DNA of 64,000 nt from CAYOWQ01 sp964407695. Its GTDB lineage: Bacteria; Planctomycetota; Phycisphaerae; Phycisphaerales; SM1A02. How positions within the stretch are numbered: position 1 is the stretch's first letter; every line of letters starts with the position of its first letter. The DNA is taken from assembly GCA_964407695.1 (NCBI GenBank), contig CAYOWQ010000005.1, positions 124,001 to 188,000 of the forward strand, given 5' to 3'. Position numbers and translations under genes: made by a program. Under the pieces are notes generated by a model. That model worked only from the letters and a program-made list of their open reading frames with translations. It searched no databases and had not been told where the DNA came from. Below are positions 33,187 through 41,559 of the stretch, one piece after another.

Positions 33187-34383
33187 ATGCCGATCCTCAT
33201 CGGAACCATCCTGATCATCGTTCTGGCCGTTTCGCTCGCCGAAGTGCTTCGTCGGCTTGGCGCTCCGGGATCGCGGATTCTGGGCGGGGTCGTCGCCGGA
33301 ATCTTGATCGGGCCGACAATTTTTGGCCGCATCCTGCCCGATTCGTTTGAGCGATTGATGTTGGGTGCAATTGAGCAGCGGGCAGGTCTGCAGCGACTGG
33401 AACGAGAACATACGGCGTATCAGTTGGCCGCGGGGCACGCCCGCGCTGAGCCGGCGGATGTCGAGTCCAAGCAGTCGGTGTACGAGGACCATCGGGCCGA
33501 GCTTGAGAAGCAGTGGAGAGCGGCCATGTTCGAGACCCAGGCCGTTCCTCGATGGACGACGCTGGTCCTTTGCGGCCTCGTTCTGATTGGAGTCAGGTCG
33601 CAGACGGGTCGGAACGACCGAGTGCAATTCTTTGATTCCCTGAATATCGGGGTCTGGGCTGCGGCAATACCCGCAGGCTGTGTGTTGGGTGCTTGCTGGC
33701 TCTGGGGAGACGATCTTGCGGGCCCTGGAACAATTCTCGCAATGGCCGGGGCGGGCGTCGGCGCATGGCGCCCAACCGCCACGGACATCGCCGCGGCCAA
33801 CGCGATTGAGATCGGCGCGACACGACTTGTCGAACGCGCTGCCTCCTTCGCTCGGGCAGGCGCCGGAATCGTTCTGGTGGTTGTTGCCATGCGATCGAAG
33901 CTGGCAACGGCCGATGCTTCGCTCATGATCTTCTGCGGAGCCATGGCCCTCCTTGGCACTGTGATCCGGCCGCGAGATTGGGGGCATGTTCCCACGAGAA
34001 TCATCATTCCGATCCTCGCCGGCCTTGCAGCCGCGCGTGTGGAATGGCTGATTGACATCTCCTTCTGGCCGGTTGTTGTCTTTGCGGTGGTTTCCGGCGA
34101 TGGGAGATGGATCGGTGCTGTGCTTGGGACAATGGTTCAAGGCGGACGCAAACCGATTCGCGCCATGGGCATGCTGCTGGGCATCATGGCGGCCGGACCG
34201 ACGCAATTGGCGGTCAGCGCTATCGGTCTCTCATGTGAATTGATCTCGCCTTCGATTGGCTCGGCGATGATTCTGGGCGCCCTGCTCGTTGATATCACGG
34301 AGCCGGCGCGGCGCATGATGGCCGGTCGCCTGGCGATGATCGAAACTCAATTGGACGAATCAGAGATCAACCCACAGGCATGA
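33187..34383 (+). CDS. CPA-type cation/proton antiporter-like membrane protein
   Basis: 398 residues. About 11-12 helices; the opening EVLRRLGAPGSRILGGVVAGILIGPTIFGRILPD is the first helical hairpin of CPA2/NhaP-like antiporters. A charged insert of about 75 residues (LEREHTAYQLAAGHARAEPADVES and on) sits after helix 2, before helix 3. The usual Asp-Asp or Asn-Asp ion pair is not obvious; ATDIAAANAIEIG near 200 may be the equivalent. Ion transport is inferred. Its last 17 bases overlap the convergent gene at 34367. Confidence 0.72.
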   Translation: MPILIGTILIIVLAVSLAEVLRRLGAPGSRILGGVVAGILIGPTIFGRILPDSFERLMLGAIEQRAGLQRLEREHTAYQLAAGHARAEPADVESKQSVYEDHRAELEKQWRAAMFETQAVPRWTTLVLCGLVLIGVRSQTGRNDRVQFFDSLNIGVWAAAIPAGCVLGACWLWGDDLAGPGTILAMAGAGVGAWRPTATDIAAANAIEIGATRLVERAASFARAGAGIVLVVVAMRSKLATADASLMIFCGAMALLGTVIRPRDWGHVPTRIIIPILAGLAAARVEWLIDISFWPVVVFAVVSGDGRWIGAVLGTMVQGGRKPIRAMGMLLGIMAAGPTQLAVSAIGLSCELISPSIGSAMILGALLVDITEPARRMMAGRLAMIETQLDESEINPQA

Positions 34384-34768
34384 ACCGGATGCCGCTTTCC
34401 ACGTAGAAGTTCAGCATCTCGCCATGCGCGAAGGTCGTCGCGTCCTGGCCGGCCACGGGTTCGATCCACATCGGCACGCCGACGTCGAGGAGGATCTGGC
34501 CGCGATCCGAAACGGAGCCGACCACTCGCCCCTGAATGATTCTCGGCGCACCCATGACGGGCTCGATAAAGCATCCGCCGGCCTGGGCACGGTGCATCTT
34601 GAGGGCTCGCCCCTGGAGCCGGCCTCTCACGGTTGAGCCGGCCGCGATCGCTCCGTCAACCGTCGCGTGGATCTGATACGAGGTGCCGGGGATGGCGAGC
34701 ACGGCGATGCTGCCGTCATAGGAGTTCACGTGAAGCCTGGCAAGATCCGAAGCCTGGGTCATGGTCAT
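34367..34768 (-). CDS. small conserved protein of unknown function
   Basis: 133 residues from ATG 34768 (ATG 34762 possible). No helix or signal peptide; strand-rich, probably beta-barrel (GTSYQIHATVDGAIAAGSTVRGRLQGRALKM, RIIQGRVVGSVSDRGQILLDVGVPMWIEP). No family recognised. Head to head with accD. Confidence 0.65.
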   Translation of the reverse strand: MTMTQASDLARLHVNSYDGSIAVLAIPGTSYQIHATVDGAIAAGSTVRGRLQGRALKMHRAQAGGCFIEPVMGAPRIIQGRVVGSVSDRGQILLDVGVPMWIEPVAGQDATTFAHGEMLNFYVESGIRFMPVG

Positions 34769-34847
34769 GGACCTGAATGGAAGCGACGCGGCGGAAGGAT
34801 GTCAAACGGCGGCGGGAGTGGAAATTGGAGTCAGGGGCCGAATCAGA

Positions 34848-34853
34848 TACCAT
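34848..34853 (+). promoter_or_regulatory. TACCAT -10 element upstream of accD
   Basis: TACCAT lies 7 bases before a TTG at 34861 that is in frame with the accD ATG at 34939. It may mean that accD begins at the TTG as a leaderless gene. Confidence 0.3.
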
Positions 34854-34938
34854 CTCAGGATTGAAAGGCTCCGGCCCGCGGCGAGCCGATACCTCCTCGA
34901 CCCGCCCAATGTCGACAGCCCGTGGTGCTGCAACGCTC

Positions 34939-35844
34939 ATGACACAGCTTTCTGGCCAGAATACAGGCGCTTCCAAGCCGCTTCTCAGCCCAACGGCGGA
35001 GGTGATCGCGCCCCTGGCCTGGGAAGACGTGGCGGAAGGGCCTCGAAAGAAGGCGGTGCCCGAGGGCCTGTTTATCCGGTGCCCGGAATGTTCCGACATG
35101 CTTTTTCGCAAGCACGTGGAGACCAATCTCTGGGTCTGTTCGCACTGCGACTACCACTTCCGAGTCTCGGCGGAGCAGCGAATTCGGCAACTTGTCGATC
35201 CCGATTCCTTTGAACCGTTCGATTCCGATCTCGCGCCGGGTGATCCGCTGGGCTTCGTGGATCAAAAGCCCTACCGCGAGCGGCTGGCGCAAGCACAGAA
35301 GCAAACCGGCAGGCCTGACGGCGTTCTGACCGGGGCCGGCTTTGTGAAGGGTCGCAAGGTCATCCTGGCTGCCATGGACTTCACGTTCATGGCCGGCTCG
35401 ATGGGAAGTGTCATCGGAGAGAAGATCACCCGAGCGATCGAAGCCGCGGGAGATCGCAATCTTCCGCTGATCGTGGTCAGTTGCTCCGGCGGCGCCCGCA
35501 TGCAGGAATCAGGCCTGTCGCTCATGCAGATGGCCAAGACGTCCGCCGCCCTGGCGCGATTCGATGATCAAGGCGGACTCTATATCTCGGTGCTTGCCGA
35601 CCCGACCACCGGCGGCGTGACGGCCAGCTTCGCGATGCTTGGCGATGTGATCTTTGCGGAACCCAAAGCGCTTGTCGGTTTCGCGGGGCCTCGGGTGATT
35701 GCTCAAACCATCCGCCAAGAGCTTCCCGAAGGATTCCAGCGGGCCGAGTTCCTTCTCGATGCGGGTTTCATCGATCGGATCGTGCATCGCAAGGACCTTC
35801 GAAGCGAAATCAGCCGAGTGATCGACTTCGTCTACGGGCGCTGA
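34939..35844 (+). CDS. accD: acetyl-CoA carboxylase, carboxyltransferase beta subunit
   Basis: 301 residues from ATG 34939. Zinc ribbon cysteines 48, 51, 67 and 70 (CPECSDMLFRK...WVCSHC), then the crotonase-like core with VVSCSGGARMQESGLSLMQMAKTSAA and ISVLADPTTGGVTASFAMLGDV, ending with GFAGPRVIAQTIRQELPEGFQRAEFLL. It transfers the carboxyl group from biotin to acetyl-CoA in fatty-acid synthesis, with AccA, AccB and AccC encoded elsewhere. The frame is open to 34777 and earlier starts at 34909 (ATG) or 34861 (TTG) would add an extra lead; family length favours 34939. lnt begins two bases after the stop. Confidence 0.95.
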   Translation: MTQLSGQNTGASKPLLSPTAEVIAPLAWEDVAEGPRKKAVPEGLFIRCPECSDMLFRKHVETNLWVCSHCDYHFRVSAEQRIRQLVDPDSFEPFDSDLAPGDPLGFVDQKPYRERLAQAQKQTGRPDGVLTGAGFVKGRKVILAAMDFTFMAGSMGSVIGEKITRAIEAAGDRNLPLIVVSCSGGARMQESGLSLMQMAKTSAALARFDDQGGLYISVLADPTTGGVTASFAMLGDVIFAEPKALVGFAGPRVIAQTIRQELPEGFQRAEFLLDAGFIDRIVHRKDLRSEISRVIDFVYGR

Positions 35845-35846
35845 AT

Positions 35847-37532
35847 GTGAATCTCCGCGCAGGGGAATGGCCCGCAAGCTTGGTCTGGCTGCTGGCGGCT
35901 GTGGCGGCCGGTTGCACCGCCGTATCCGTTCACCCGCTGAACCTCTGGTGGGTTGCGGTGCTTGGTCCGGTCGTCGTGACCCTGGCATCGCTCGGAGCCA
36001 GAAACACGAGATCGCTGTTTCTCGCACTGTTCCTCACGCAATTGGCGCTCTTCCTGTGGATCCATTCATGGACGAGGAACGTCTCCGAGGCGGGGTATCC
36101 GGCGCTTTCGGCCTATAGCGCCTGCTGGGTTCCCATCAGCAGCTGGCTGATTCGGCGTGCCTCACGACATCCTCGCTTCAGCCAGCTTCCGTGCGCCGTC
36201 CTGTTGCCGGTCATCTGGGTGGGGGTGGAGTTCTTCCGCGGCCGCGTGTTCTTTGAGGGTTACCCCTGGTACTTCACGGTGCATCCGCTGGTAGAAGCTC
36301 CGATCCTGGTGCAGAGCGCGGATCTCTTCGGAACCTATGGCGTGTCGCTTCTCATTCTCGCGGTATCGGGCATACTCGTTGATGCGATATCGATTCGATT
36401 GCGATGGCACTCGGGCCGATCGTTTCGATGGTGCACCCTTGTCGTTGCGGCTCTCTTCGCCGCCAACGGCGCCTACGGGTGGTGGCGGATGTCGCAGCCG
36501 CTTGAGGCAGCAGGTCCGCGCTGCCTTGCGATCCAAACCAATCAGCTTTCTCAGAACAAGATCGGGCGCAGCTTCGAGCAGCAAGTCAGCGACACACGTG
36601 CCTTTCTTGTTCAAACGTACGACGCGTTCGAACGGGAAGGCCCGGTTGATTTGATCATCTGGCCGGAAACGACATTGCCCGGCTTCGGCCTCGAGCCGGC
36701 GGAACTTCAATCGCTTTCAGATGCCAATGACCCTCGCAGCGACATTTATCTGGATGCGATGGTGGAGCTTCGCCGCGCGACCAAGGCCGATCTCCTCATC
36801 GGAAGTCCGGTTAGTTTGGGTCTCCAGCTTGAAGATGGGCGGTGGATTGCCAAGGAACAATTCAATTCCGCGTATTTGATCGATACCGATGCTCCACCAT
36901 TTCAACGCTATGACAAGATCGCACTGACGCCATTTGGCGAGGTCATGCCGTACATCTCGTCATGGGATTGGCTGGAAGAGAAGCTCCTGGCGATCGGCGC
37001 TTCGGGAATGTCGTTCAACCTCGACGTCGGCCGCAGCGTGGAACCGCTTATCCTTCATCGAGGCGGTCAGTCCACACGAATCGCAGCGCCAATCTGCTTC
37101 GAAGACACCGTGCCATGGCTCTGCCGCCGAATCGCGTGGGATGGCGCCCGCCGTCGGGCGGACCTCTTCATCAATATCTCCAACGACGGCTGGCTGGGTG
37201 CGTCGAATCGAGCGAGGCTTGATCATGCCCAGATGGCGCGGTTCCGCGCCATAGAGAATCGAACGCCGATGATTCGGTGTGTCAATACAGGCGTGAGTAT
37301 CTCCATCGATTCGTGCGGCCGCATCGTCAGCGCCATCGGGGCGCCCGGATACGGCCAGGCGCGCGTCGACGGAGACCTGATCGCCACGCCCCAACTGGAT
37401 TCGAGGGTCCCCCTGTTCGCGACCCTCGGTGATGCGGCGGGATGGCTCGTCATGTTTGCTGCTAGTGCCGTTTTTTTCGCGACGTTCTTCGCGCGGCCCT
37501 TGGTGACTCCGGCTCCTCGGATGAAACCTTGA
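35847..37532 (+). CDS. lnt: apolipoprotein N-acyltransferase
   Basis: 561 residues from GTG 35847, two bases after the accD stop. About six N-terminal helices (1-215) and two at the C-terminus flank the nitrilase domain. The catalytic triad is visible: Glu 274 in IIWPETTLPG, Lys 357 in RYDKIALTPFGE and Cys 417 in PICFED. It adds the third acyl chain to the N-terminal cysteine of lipoproteins in the inner membrane. Its last 71 bases overlap the end of dciA on the other strand. Confidence 0.93.
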   Translation: MNLRAGEWPASLVWLLAAVAAGCTAVSVHPLNLWWVAVLGPVVVTLASLGARNTRSLFLALFLTQLALFLWIHSWTRNVSEAGYPALSAYSACWVPISSWLIRRASRHPRFSQLPCAVLLPVIWVGVEFFRGRVFFEGYPWYFTVHPLVEAPILVQSADLFGTYGVSLLILAVSGILVDAISIRLRWHSGRSFRWCTLVVAALFAANGAYGWWRMSQPLEAAGPRCLAIQTNQLSQNKIGRSFEQQVSDTRAFLVQTYDAFEREGPVDLIIWPETTLPGFGLEPAELQSLSDANDPRSDIYLDAMVELRRATKADLLIGSPVSLGLQLEDGRWIAKEQFNSAYLIDTDAPPFQRYDKIALTPFGEVMPYISSWDWLEEKLLAIGASGMSFNLDVGRSVEPLILHRGGQSTRIAAPICFEDTVPWLCRRIAWDGARRRADLFINISNDGWLGASNRARLDHAQMARFRAIENRTPMIRCVNTGVSISIDSCGRIVSAIGAPGYGQARVDGDLIATPQLDSRVPLFATLGDAAGWLVMFAASAVFFATFFARPLVTPAPRMKP

Positions 37533-37854
37533 GCCGGACGCGAAGAAGCGTCCCGCCGAAGCAGGAGCGGAGCTGCTGCTCCACCCCGCCGCGCAGCAGT
37601 CGATCAACTTCATAAAGGGCCGAGGCCGAATCAAGTTCAACATGAAGCACGCCGCCGCGCATGCCGGCCAGCCGAGTGTGCTCGGCCACATGGGGCGGAA
37701 CATTGGCCTCCCAGAGGTCCACCAGTTCGGCCATCTGCTTGCCCTGACGGCGGGCTGTCCGAGCGATGGACTCAACCAAGTCGCCGACGGCACGAGCCGA
37801 ATCCGGGCGACGCCGGGAGGCAATCTGGCGGGCGAGCCGCTCAAGGTCGGACAT
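37462..37854 (-). CDS. dciA: DciA-like protein (DUF721)
   Basis: 130 residues from ATG 37854. DUF721 marks: LVDLWEANVPPHVAEHTRLAGMRGGVLHVELDSASALYEVDRLL followed by LRSCFGGTLLRVRLKV, a KH-like fold. A basic helical lead (1-45) precedes it and a basic tail (RAARRTSRKKRH) ends it. DciA loads or activates the replicative helicase in bacteria that lack DnaC/DnaI. TACCAT sits 6 bases before the start. The 3' end is antisense to lnt for 71 bp. Confidence 0.82.
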   Translation of the reverse strand: MSDLERLARQIASRRRPDSARAVGDLVESIARTARRQGKQMAELVDLWEANVPPHVAEHTRLAGMRGGVLHVELDSASALYEVDRLLRGGVEQQLRSCFGGTLLRVRLKVSSEEPESPRAARRTSRKKRH

Positions 37855-37860
37855 GACCTC

Positions 37861-37866
37861 ATGGTA
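37861..37866 (-). promoter_or_regulatory. TACCAT -10 element, leaderless dciA
   Basis: Minus-strand TACCAT ends 6 bases before ATG 37854; no room for a ribosome site. Confidence 0.4.
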
Positions 37867-37935
37867 CGGCTTGCCGCGTAGAGCGGCCGTTCCACGGTTC
37901 GTGCACCGTTCCAAGGCATTTCGGAATCTTGTCGG

Positions 37936-37941
37936 TATGCT
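37936..37941 (+). promoter_or_regulatory. TATGCT -10 element, leaderless ABC ATPase gene
   Basis: TATGCT ends 6 bases before ATG 37948. Confidence 0.45.
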
Positions 37942-37947
37942 CCTGAC

Positions 37948-39084
37948 ATGACCGCCATCTCCATTCGAGGGCTCAGCAAGGCCTACGGCGACACTCTCGC
38001 CGTCGACAGGGTCAGCCTCGATATCGCCGACGGCCATCTGTTCTTCCTGCTCGGGCCGTCGGGCTGCGGCAAGACCACGCTCTTGCGCATGATTGCGGGT
38101 TTTATTGAACCAACCCGGGGATCGATTCTGTTTGATGGAAGGGACGTTGCAAGAATTCCGCCAGAGAAGCGCAACACCGGGATGGTGTTTCAGAGCTACG
38201 CTCTCTGGCCCCACATGACCGTGGCGGAGAACGTCGCCTTCGGCTTGAAGGTTCGCAAGCTGTCGAGAAGCGACCGGGATTCCCGCGTCGCCGAAGCGCT
38301 CGACATGGTGCAAATGGGCTCCTACGCCGGACGCCGGCCCAACGCGCTTTCGGGCGGTCAGCAGCAACGGGTGGCGCTGGCCCGCGCCCTGGCGATTCGG
38401 CCGGATGTCCTGCTTCTTGACGAGCCGCTCTCCAATCTGGATGCCAAGCTGCGGCTGGAGATGCGCAGCGAAATTCGACGGCTCGTTTCACAGCTGAAGA
38501 TCACTACGGTGTACGTCACCCACGATCAGAAGGAAGCACTTTCACTGGCCGACGATATGGCGGTGCTTCGGCAGGGCGTGGTGGTGCAATCGGGGCCGCC
38601 GCGACTTCTCTATGAGCGTCCCAACTCGATGTTTGTGGCCGATTTCCTTGGTGAGACGAATTTTCTTGCGGCGACGGTTTCGGAGTTGGCGACTGGCCCC
38701 GAGGGGCTCATCGCGGTCGAGACCTCCTTCGGGCCGATGCGAGGCATTGGTCAGGATGGTGTCGCCAAGGGCCAGCGAGTCACCGTTTCAATTCGTCCAG
38801 AGACGATTCACGTGGCGCGTGGCGATGCATCGGGCTCTGCCGTGCGACTGCATGCCCGGCTTCTTTCGAGTACCTACCTCGGGGAGGTGGCTCAGCACGC
38901 GTTACGGCTGGAGTCTCCCGCAGGAAATGCCGTACTCAAGATGCTGGAAATTCACCCCGGACCCTTTCAACCGCCGGGAACCATGATCGATGTCGCGATT
39001 CAATCGAAAGACATCATGATTCTTCCGCCGGAAGCGGATTCCATCAGGGAAGCGTCGCTGGAGTCGACACCGGTTTTGGCCTGA
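37948..39084 (+). CDS. ABC ATPase of the MalK/PotA/FbpC importer type
   Basis: 378 residues. Walker A GPSGCGKTT (36-44), Q-loop VFQSYALWPHM (80-90), signature LSGGQQQ (134-140), Walker B DVLLLDEP (153-160), H-loop VTHDQKEA, then a C-terminal TOBE part (about 240-365; VTVSIRPETIHVAR). This architecture energises uptake of sugars, polyamines or ferric iron. No permease or binding-protein gene is next to it, so the partner is encoded elsewhere and the substrate is open. Confidence 0.9.
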   Translation: MTAISIRGLSKAYGDTLAVDRVSLDIADGHLFFLLGPSGCGKTTLLRMIAGFIEPTRGSILFDGRDVARIPPEKRNTGMVFQSYALWPHMTVAENVAFGLKVRKLSRSDRDSRVAEALDMVQMGSYAGRRPNALSGGQQQRVALARALAIRPDVLLLDEPLSNLDAKLRLEMRSEIRRLVSQLKITTVYVTHDQKEALSLADDMAVLRQGVVVQSGPPRLLYERPNSMFVADFLGETNFLAATVSELATGPEGLIAVETSFGPMRGIGQDGVAKGQRVTVSIRPETIHVARGDASGSAVRLHARLLSSTYLGEVAQHALRLESPAGNAVLKMLEIHPGPFQPPGTMIDVAIQSKDIMILPPEADSIREASLESTPVLA

Positions 39085-40302
39085 TCAGGCCAACGCGCCG
39101 GTTCGCATCACCTTCAGAATCGCGTCGGCGCCCTCGGCCGCCGGGTCGTGTCCGCGGAATCGCAGCACCATCCGGGCAAGCTCTTCGGATTGGAGCGCGG
39201 CAACCTTCGAATCCTTCAGCAGCTTCGTTGCAGCGTCGACGATAGGACCAGTTCCGCCAACGTAGGGCACGAACTCGTTGACGATCTCGCGCCCCGCCAC
39301 GATGTTGGGCAGCAGCTTGAACGGCGTTCGAACGAAGATCTTGGCCCCCAGCCATGAAATCAGATCGGTCTTATAGATACCAATCATAGGCTTCCGCTGA
39401 AGGGCGATATCCATTGTGACGGTGCCCGAAACCGCAAGGGCGAGGTGGCACCATGCCGCGGCCGCGTCGACCCCGCCGACCGTCATGTGAAGTCCCGTGG
39501 GAAACACGGAGACTCTCTTTCGCACCAGCTTGGCCATGTCGTTGGACGCCGCCACGATGAGGCCGCTCATTCCCTGATGCCGACCCTGCAACTCAATGAA
39601 GCTGGAGACCAGCAGGCGGATGTTGGCGCTGACTTCCTGAGCCCTCGACCCCGGAAAGATGGCAATACGCGGGCTCCCTGAGGGGAGGCTGCCGGCGCGC
39701 TCGCGAATTCCCGCGTCGTCGATCGGCCGATTGATCGTGGGATGGCCGATGAACACCGCCGGAATTCCTCGGGTGGAGAACCACTCCTGCTCGAACGGCA
39801 GGATGCACAACACCGCATCGGTCAGCTTGCGCAGCTTGCCGGTGCGCCAGCTTCCCCAGGCCCAGAGCTGCGGGGCCACGAGGTGAATGATGCGAGCGCC
39901 GGTCTTCTTCATGAACGCGCAGACCGGAAAATTCGCCGCCGGGGAATCCACCGCGACGTGGGCCAGCACCTTGTATTGCTTTGACCAGCGACGAATCTCG
40001 CCAATGTGCCGGCGAACCCGCGTTGCAGCGCCAAGGCTCGAGATTCCCATCGCGGCATGGTCGCACGTCTGTTCAACGACAGTGGCCCCCGCCTCGGCCA
40101 TCTTGGGCCCGCCCCAGGCGAAGATCTTCATGTCAGGCTGACGCTCGAGCAGCGCCTTGATGATGGGTGCGGCATGCGAATCGCCGGAAGGTTCGAACGC
40201 CGTGAAAAGCGCTGCCGCCCCCGCCGGCCCGCGAACCGCGGGAAAACCCGCGGCAGCCTCGTCGGCCTTCCGGGATTCACTCGCTGTTTGGGTGGCTTTC
40301 AT
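39085..40302 (-). CDS. lpxB: lipid-A-disaccharide synthase
   Basis: 405 residues from ATG 40302; an upstream in-frame ATG at 40323 would overlap the divergent gene start. LpxB marks: FEPSGDSHAAPIIKALLERQPDMKIFAWGGPKMAEAG, then VDSPAANFPVCAFMKKTGARIIHLVAPQLWAWGSWRTGKLRKLTDAVLCILPFEQEWF, and IAIFPGSRAQEVSANI. It joins UDP-diacylglucosamine and lipid X to the disaccharide backbone of lipid A (GT19). The usual GExSGD start reads EPSGD. With lpxD at 45638 it argues for a lipid A-like outer membrane. Start codons of lpxB and the GH113-like gene are 19 bp apart. Confidence 0.92.
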   Translation of the reverse strand: MKATQTASESRKADEAAAGFPAVRGPAGAAALFTAFEPSGDSHAAPIIKALLERQPDMKIFAWGGPKMAEAGATVVEQTCDHAAMGISSLGAATRVRRHIGEIRRWSKQYKVLAHVAVDSPAANFPVCAFMKKTGARIIHLVAPQLWAWGSWRTGKLRKLTDAVLCILPFEQEWFSTRGIPAVFIGHPTINRPIDDAGIRERAGSLPSGSPRIAIFPGSRAQEVSANIRLLVSSFIELQGRHQGMSGLIVAASNDMAKLVRKRVSVFPTGLHMTVGGVDAAAAWCHLALAVSGTVTMDIALQRKPMIGIYKTDLISWLGAKIFVRTPFKLLPNIVAGREIVNEFVPYVGGTGPIVDAATKLLKDSKVAALQSEELARMVLRFRGHDPAAEGADAILKVMRTGALA

Positions 40303-40309
40303 ACATGCA

Positions 40310-40315
40310 TACGAT
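40310..40315 (+). promoter_or_regulatory. TACGAT -10 element of the GH113-like gene
   Basis: TACGAT ends 6 bases before ATG 40322 and overlaps the minus-strand -10 of lpxB by five bases. Confidence 0.45.
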
Positions 40316-40316
40316 A
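40311..40316 (-). promoter_or_regulatory. TATCGT -10 element of lpxB
   Basis: Minus-strand TATCGT ends 8 bases before ATG 40302. It covers the same bases as the plus-strand TACGAT, so both genes seem to use one nearly symmetric element. Confidence 0.4.
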
Positions 40317-40321
40317 CGTCC

Positions 40322-41548
40322 ATGGCCCGGATTTCGCACGTGATTTTCGTGCTCGTCATGCTGGGGGCAGCGGCGTGGCTCCTGGCGACGCGCGGCGTTG
40401 ATGGAATTCAGCGCGTGACGACGATGGCCGAAGAGCCCGCGGCCGGCGCTCACGACGCCCGGGCAGTGCGGAGCCCGACCGAGCCGCCGGCGGTCTGGGG
40501 TGACCTGAGCCGCCCGTTCGATCCGCCGTGGCTGGGGTTCGCGCTCAATGTGCACCACATCGACCGAGTGGAGCTCTATCTCGACAGCGTCGATCGCATT
40601 GCGGCCGCCGGGGCCAACGCGCTGGTCGTACTCTCCCCGATGTACGTCAAAGACCTCCAATCCGAGCAGATTCGGTTCATTCCCTCTCGATGCGCGCGCG
40701 ATGAGGAGCTGATTGCGATTCTGAGTCGGGGAAAGCAACGAGGCCTTCGCACGATGCTGATTCCGCTGGTGTTGCCCGAGAATCCCCGCGGAAAGGAATG
40801 GCGCGGGCTGATGCAGCCGTCGAACTGGGATCGCTGGTGGGTCAGTTATCGGTTTGTCGTGGATCGATTCATCGGCATCGCCAACAGGGCCGATGTTGAC
40901 ATTCTCTGCATTGGAAGCGAGCTCAATTCGGTCGAGCCGCAGATCGATCAATGGCAGGAGGTCATCGCACATGCTCGCGACCGCTTCAAAGGCCTGTTGA
41001 GCTATTCCGCGAATTGGGACCGCTTCAAGAAGGTTGAATTCTGGGACGACCTCGATCTGATCTGTGTGAGCTCGTATTTCGAGCTGATCGACGACGAAGA
41101 GGAAGATCCAACACGCAAGGGCGCTCCGCCGCCCACGGTGGAAGTGCTCGCCGACACGTGGCGAAAGGAGCGCGACAGCATGCTCGAATTCGCCCGTTCC
41201 GCGAAGAAACCGATGATCATCAGCGAAGTTGGATATCCAAGCCTGCCCTGGGCCGCGGAGCACCCGTGGAACTATGTAGCGCCCGCCGGGACTTCGGCCG
41301 ACCACGCCGCGCAGGCCCGCTGCTGGGCGGCATTCTTCACCGCGTGGACCGAGACCTTTCTGAACCGCGATCCGAGCGCCGGCGGAGTGCTCTGTTATCA
41401 CTGGGATCCGTACTATCACGGCGAATCGAAGGACACCGGCTATGGGGTGGACGGCAAGCCTGCACTGGAGATTATTGAGCGTGCGTTCCGGGTTATCGCC
41501 CAGGCTCAATCGGAAACGGTCGGAACCAAGCCCCCTTCCGGCGAGTAA
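40322..41548 (+). CDS. exported glycoside hydrolase, GH113-like TIM barrel
   Basis: 408 residues from ATG 40322. An N-terminal helix (6-22) is a signal peptide or anchor. The barrel domain from about 55 has PPWLGFALNVHHID, NALVVLSPMYV, DILCIGSELNSVE (putative acid/base Glu in GSELNS) and KPMIISEVGYPSLPWA (putative nucleophile in SEVGY), then GGVLCYHWDPYYHGESKDTGYGVDGKPA. This matches GH113-type enzymes, known for beta-mannanase activity. Substrate is inferred. The gene lies 11 bp upstream of asnB. Confidence 0.72.
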   Translation: MARISHVIFVLVMLGAAAWLLATRGVDGIQRVTTMAEEPAAGAHDARAVRSPTEPPAVWGDLSRPFDPPWLGFALNVHHIDRVELYLDSVDRIAAAGANALVVLSPMYVKDLQSEQIRFIPSRCARDEELIAILSRGKQRGLRTMLIPLVLPENPRGKEWRGLMQPSNWDRWWVSYRFVVDRFIGIANRADVDILCIGSELNSVEPQIDQWQEVIAHARDRFKGLLSYSANWDRFKKVEFWDDLDLICVSSYFELIDDEEEDPTRKGAPPPTVEVLADTWRKERDSMLEFARSAKKPMIISEVGYPSLPWAAEHPWNYVAPAGTSADHAAQARCWAAFFTAWTETFLNRDPSAGGVLCYHWDPYYHGESKDTGYGVDGKPALEIIERAFRVIAQAQSETVGTKPPSGE

Positions 41549-41551
41549 CCT
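41546..41551 (+). promoter_or_regulatory. TAACCT -10-like element before asnB
   Basis: TAACCT, overlapping the upstream stop codon, ends 8 bases before ATG 41560; no ribosome site is present. Confidence 0.3.
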
Positions 41552-41559
41552 GCATACGA

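Noticed and set aside
33127..34206. 359-residue minus-strand frame opposite the antiporter-like gene
   Set aside because: Low-complexity antisense product without any motif; the plus-strand frame has proper membrane helices.
36960..37979. 339-residue minus-strand frame opposite lnt
   Set aside because: Antisense shadow; lnt has its full catalytic triad in the other frame.
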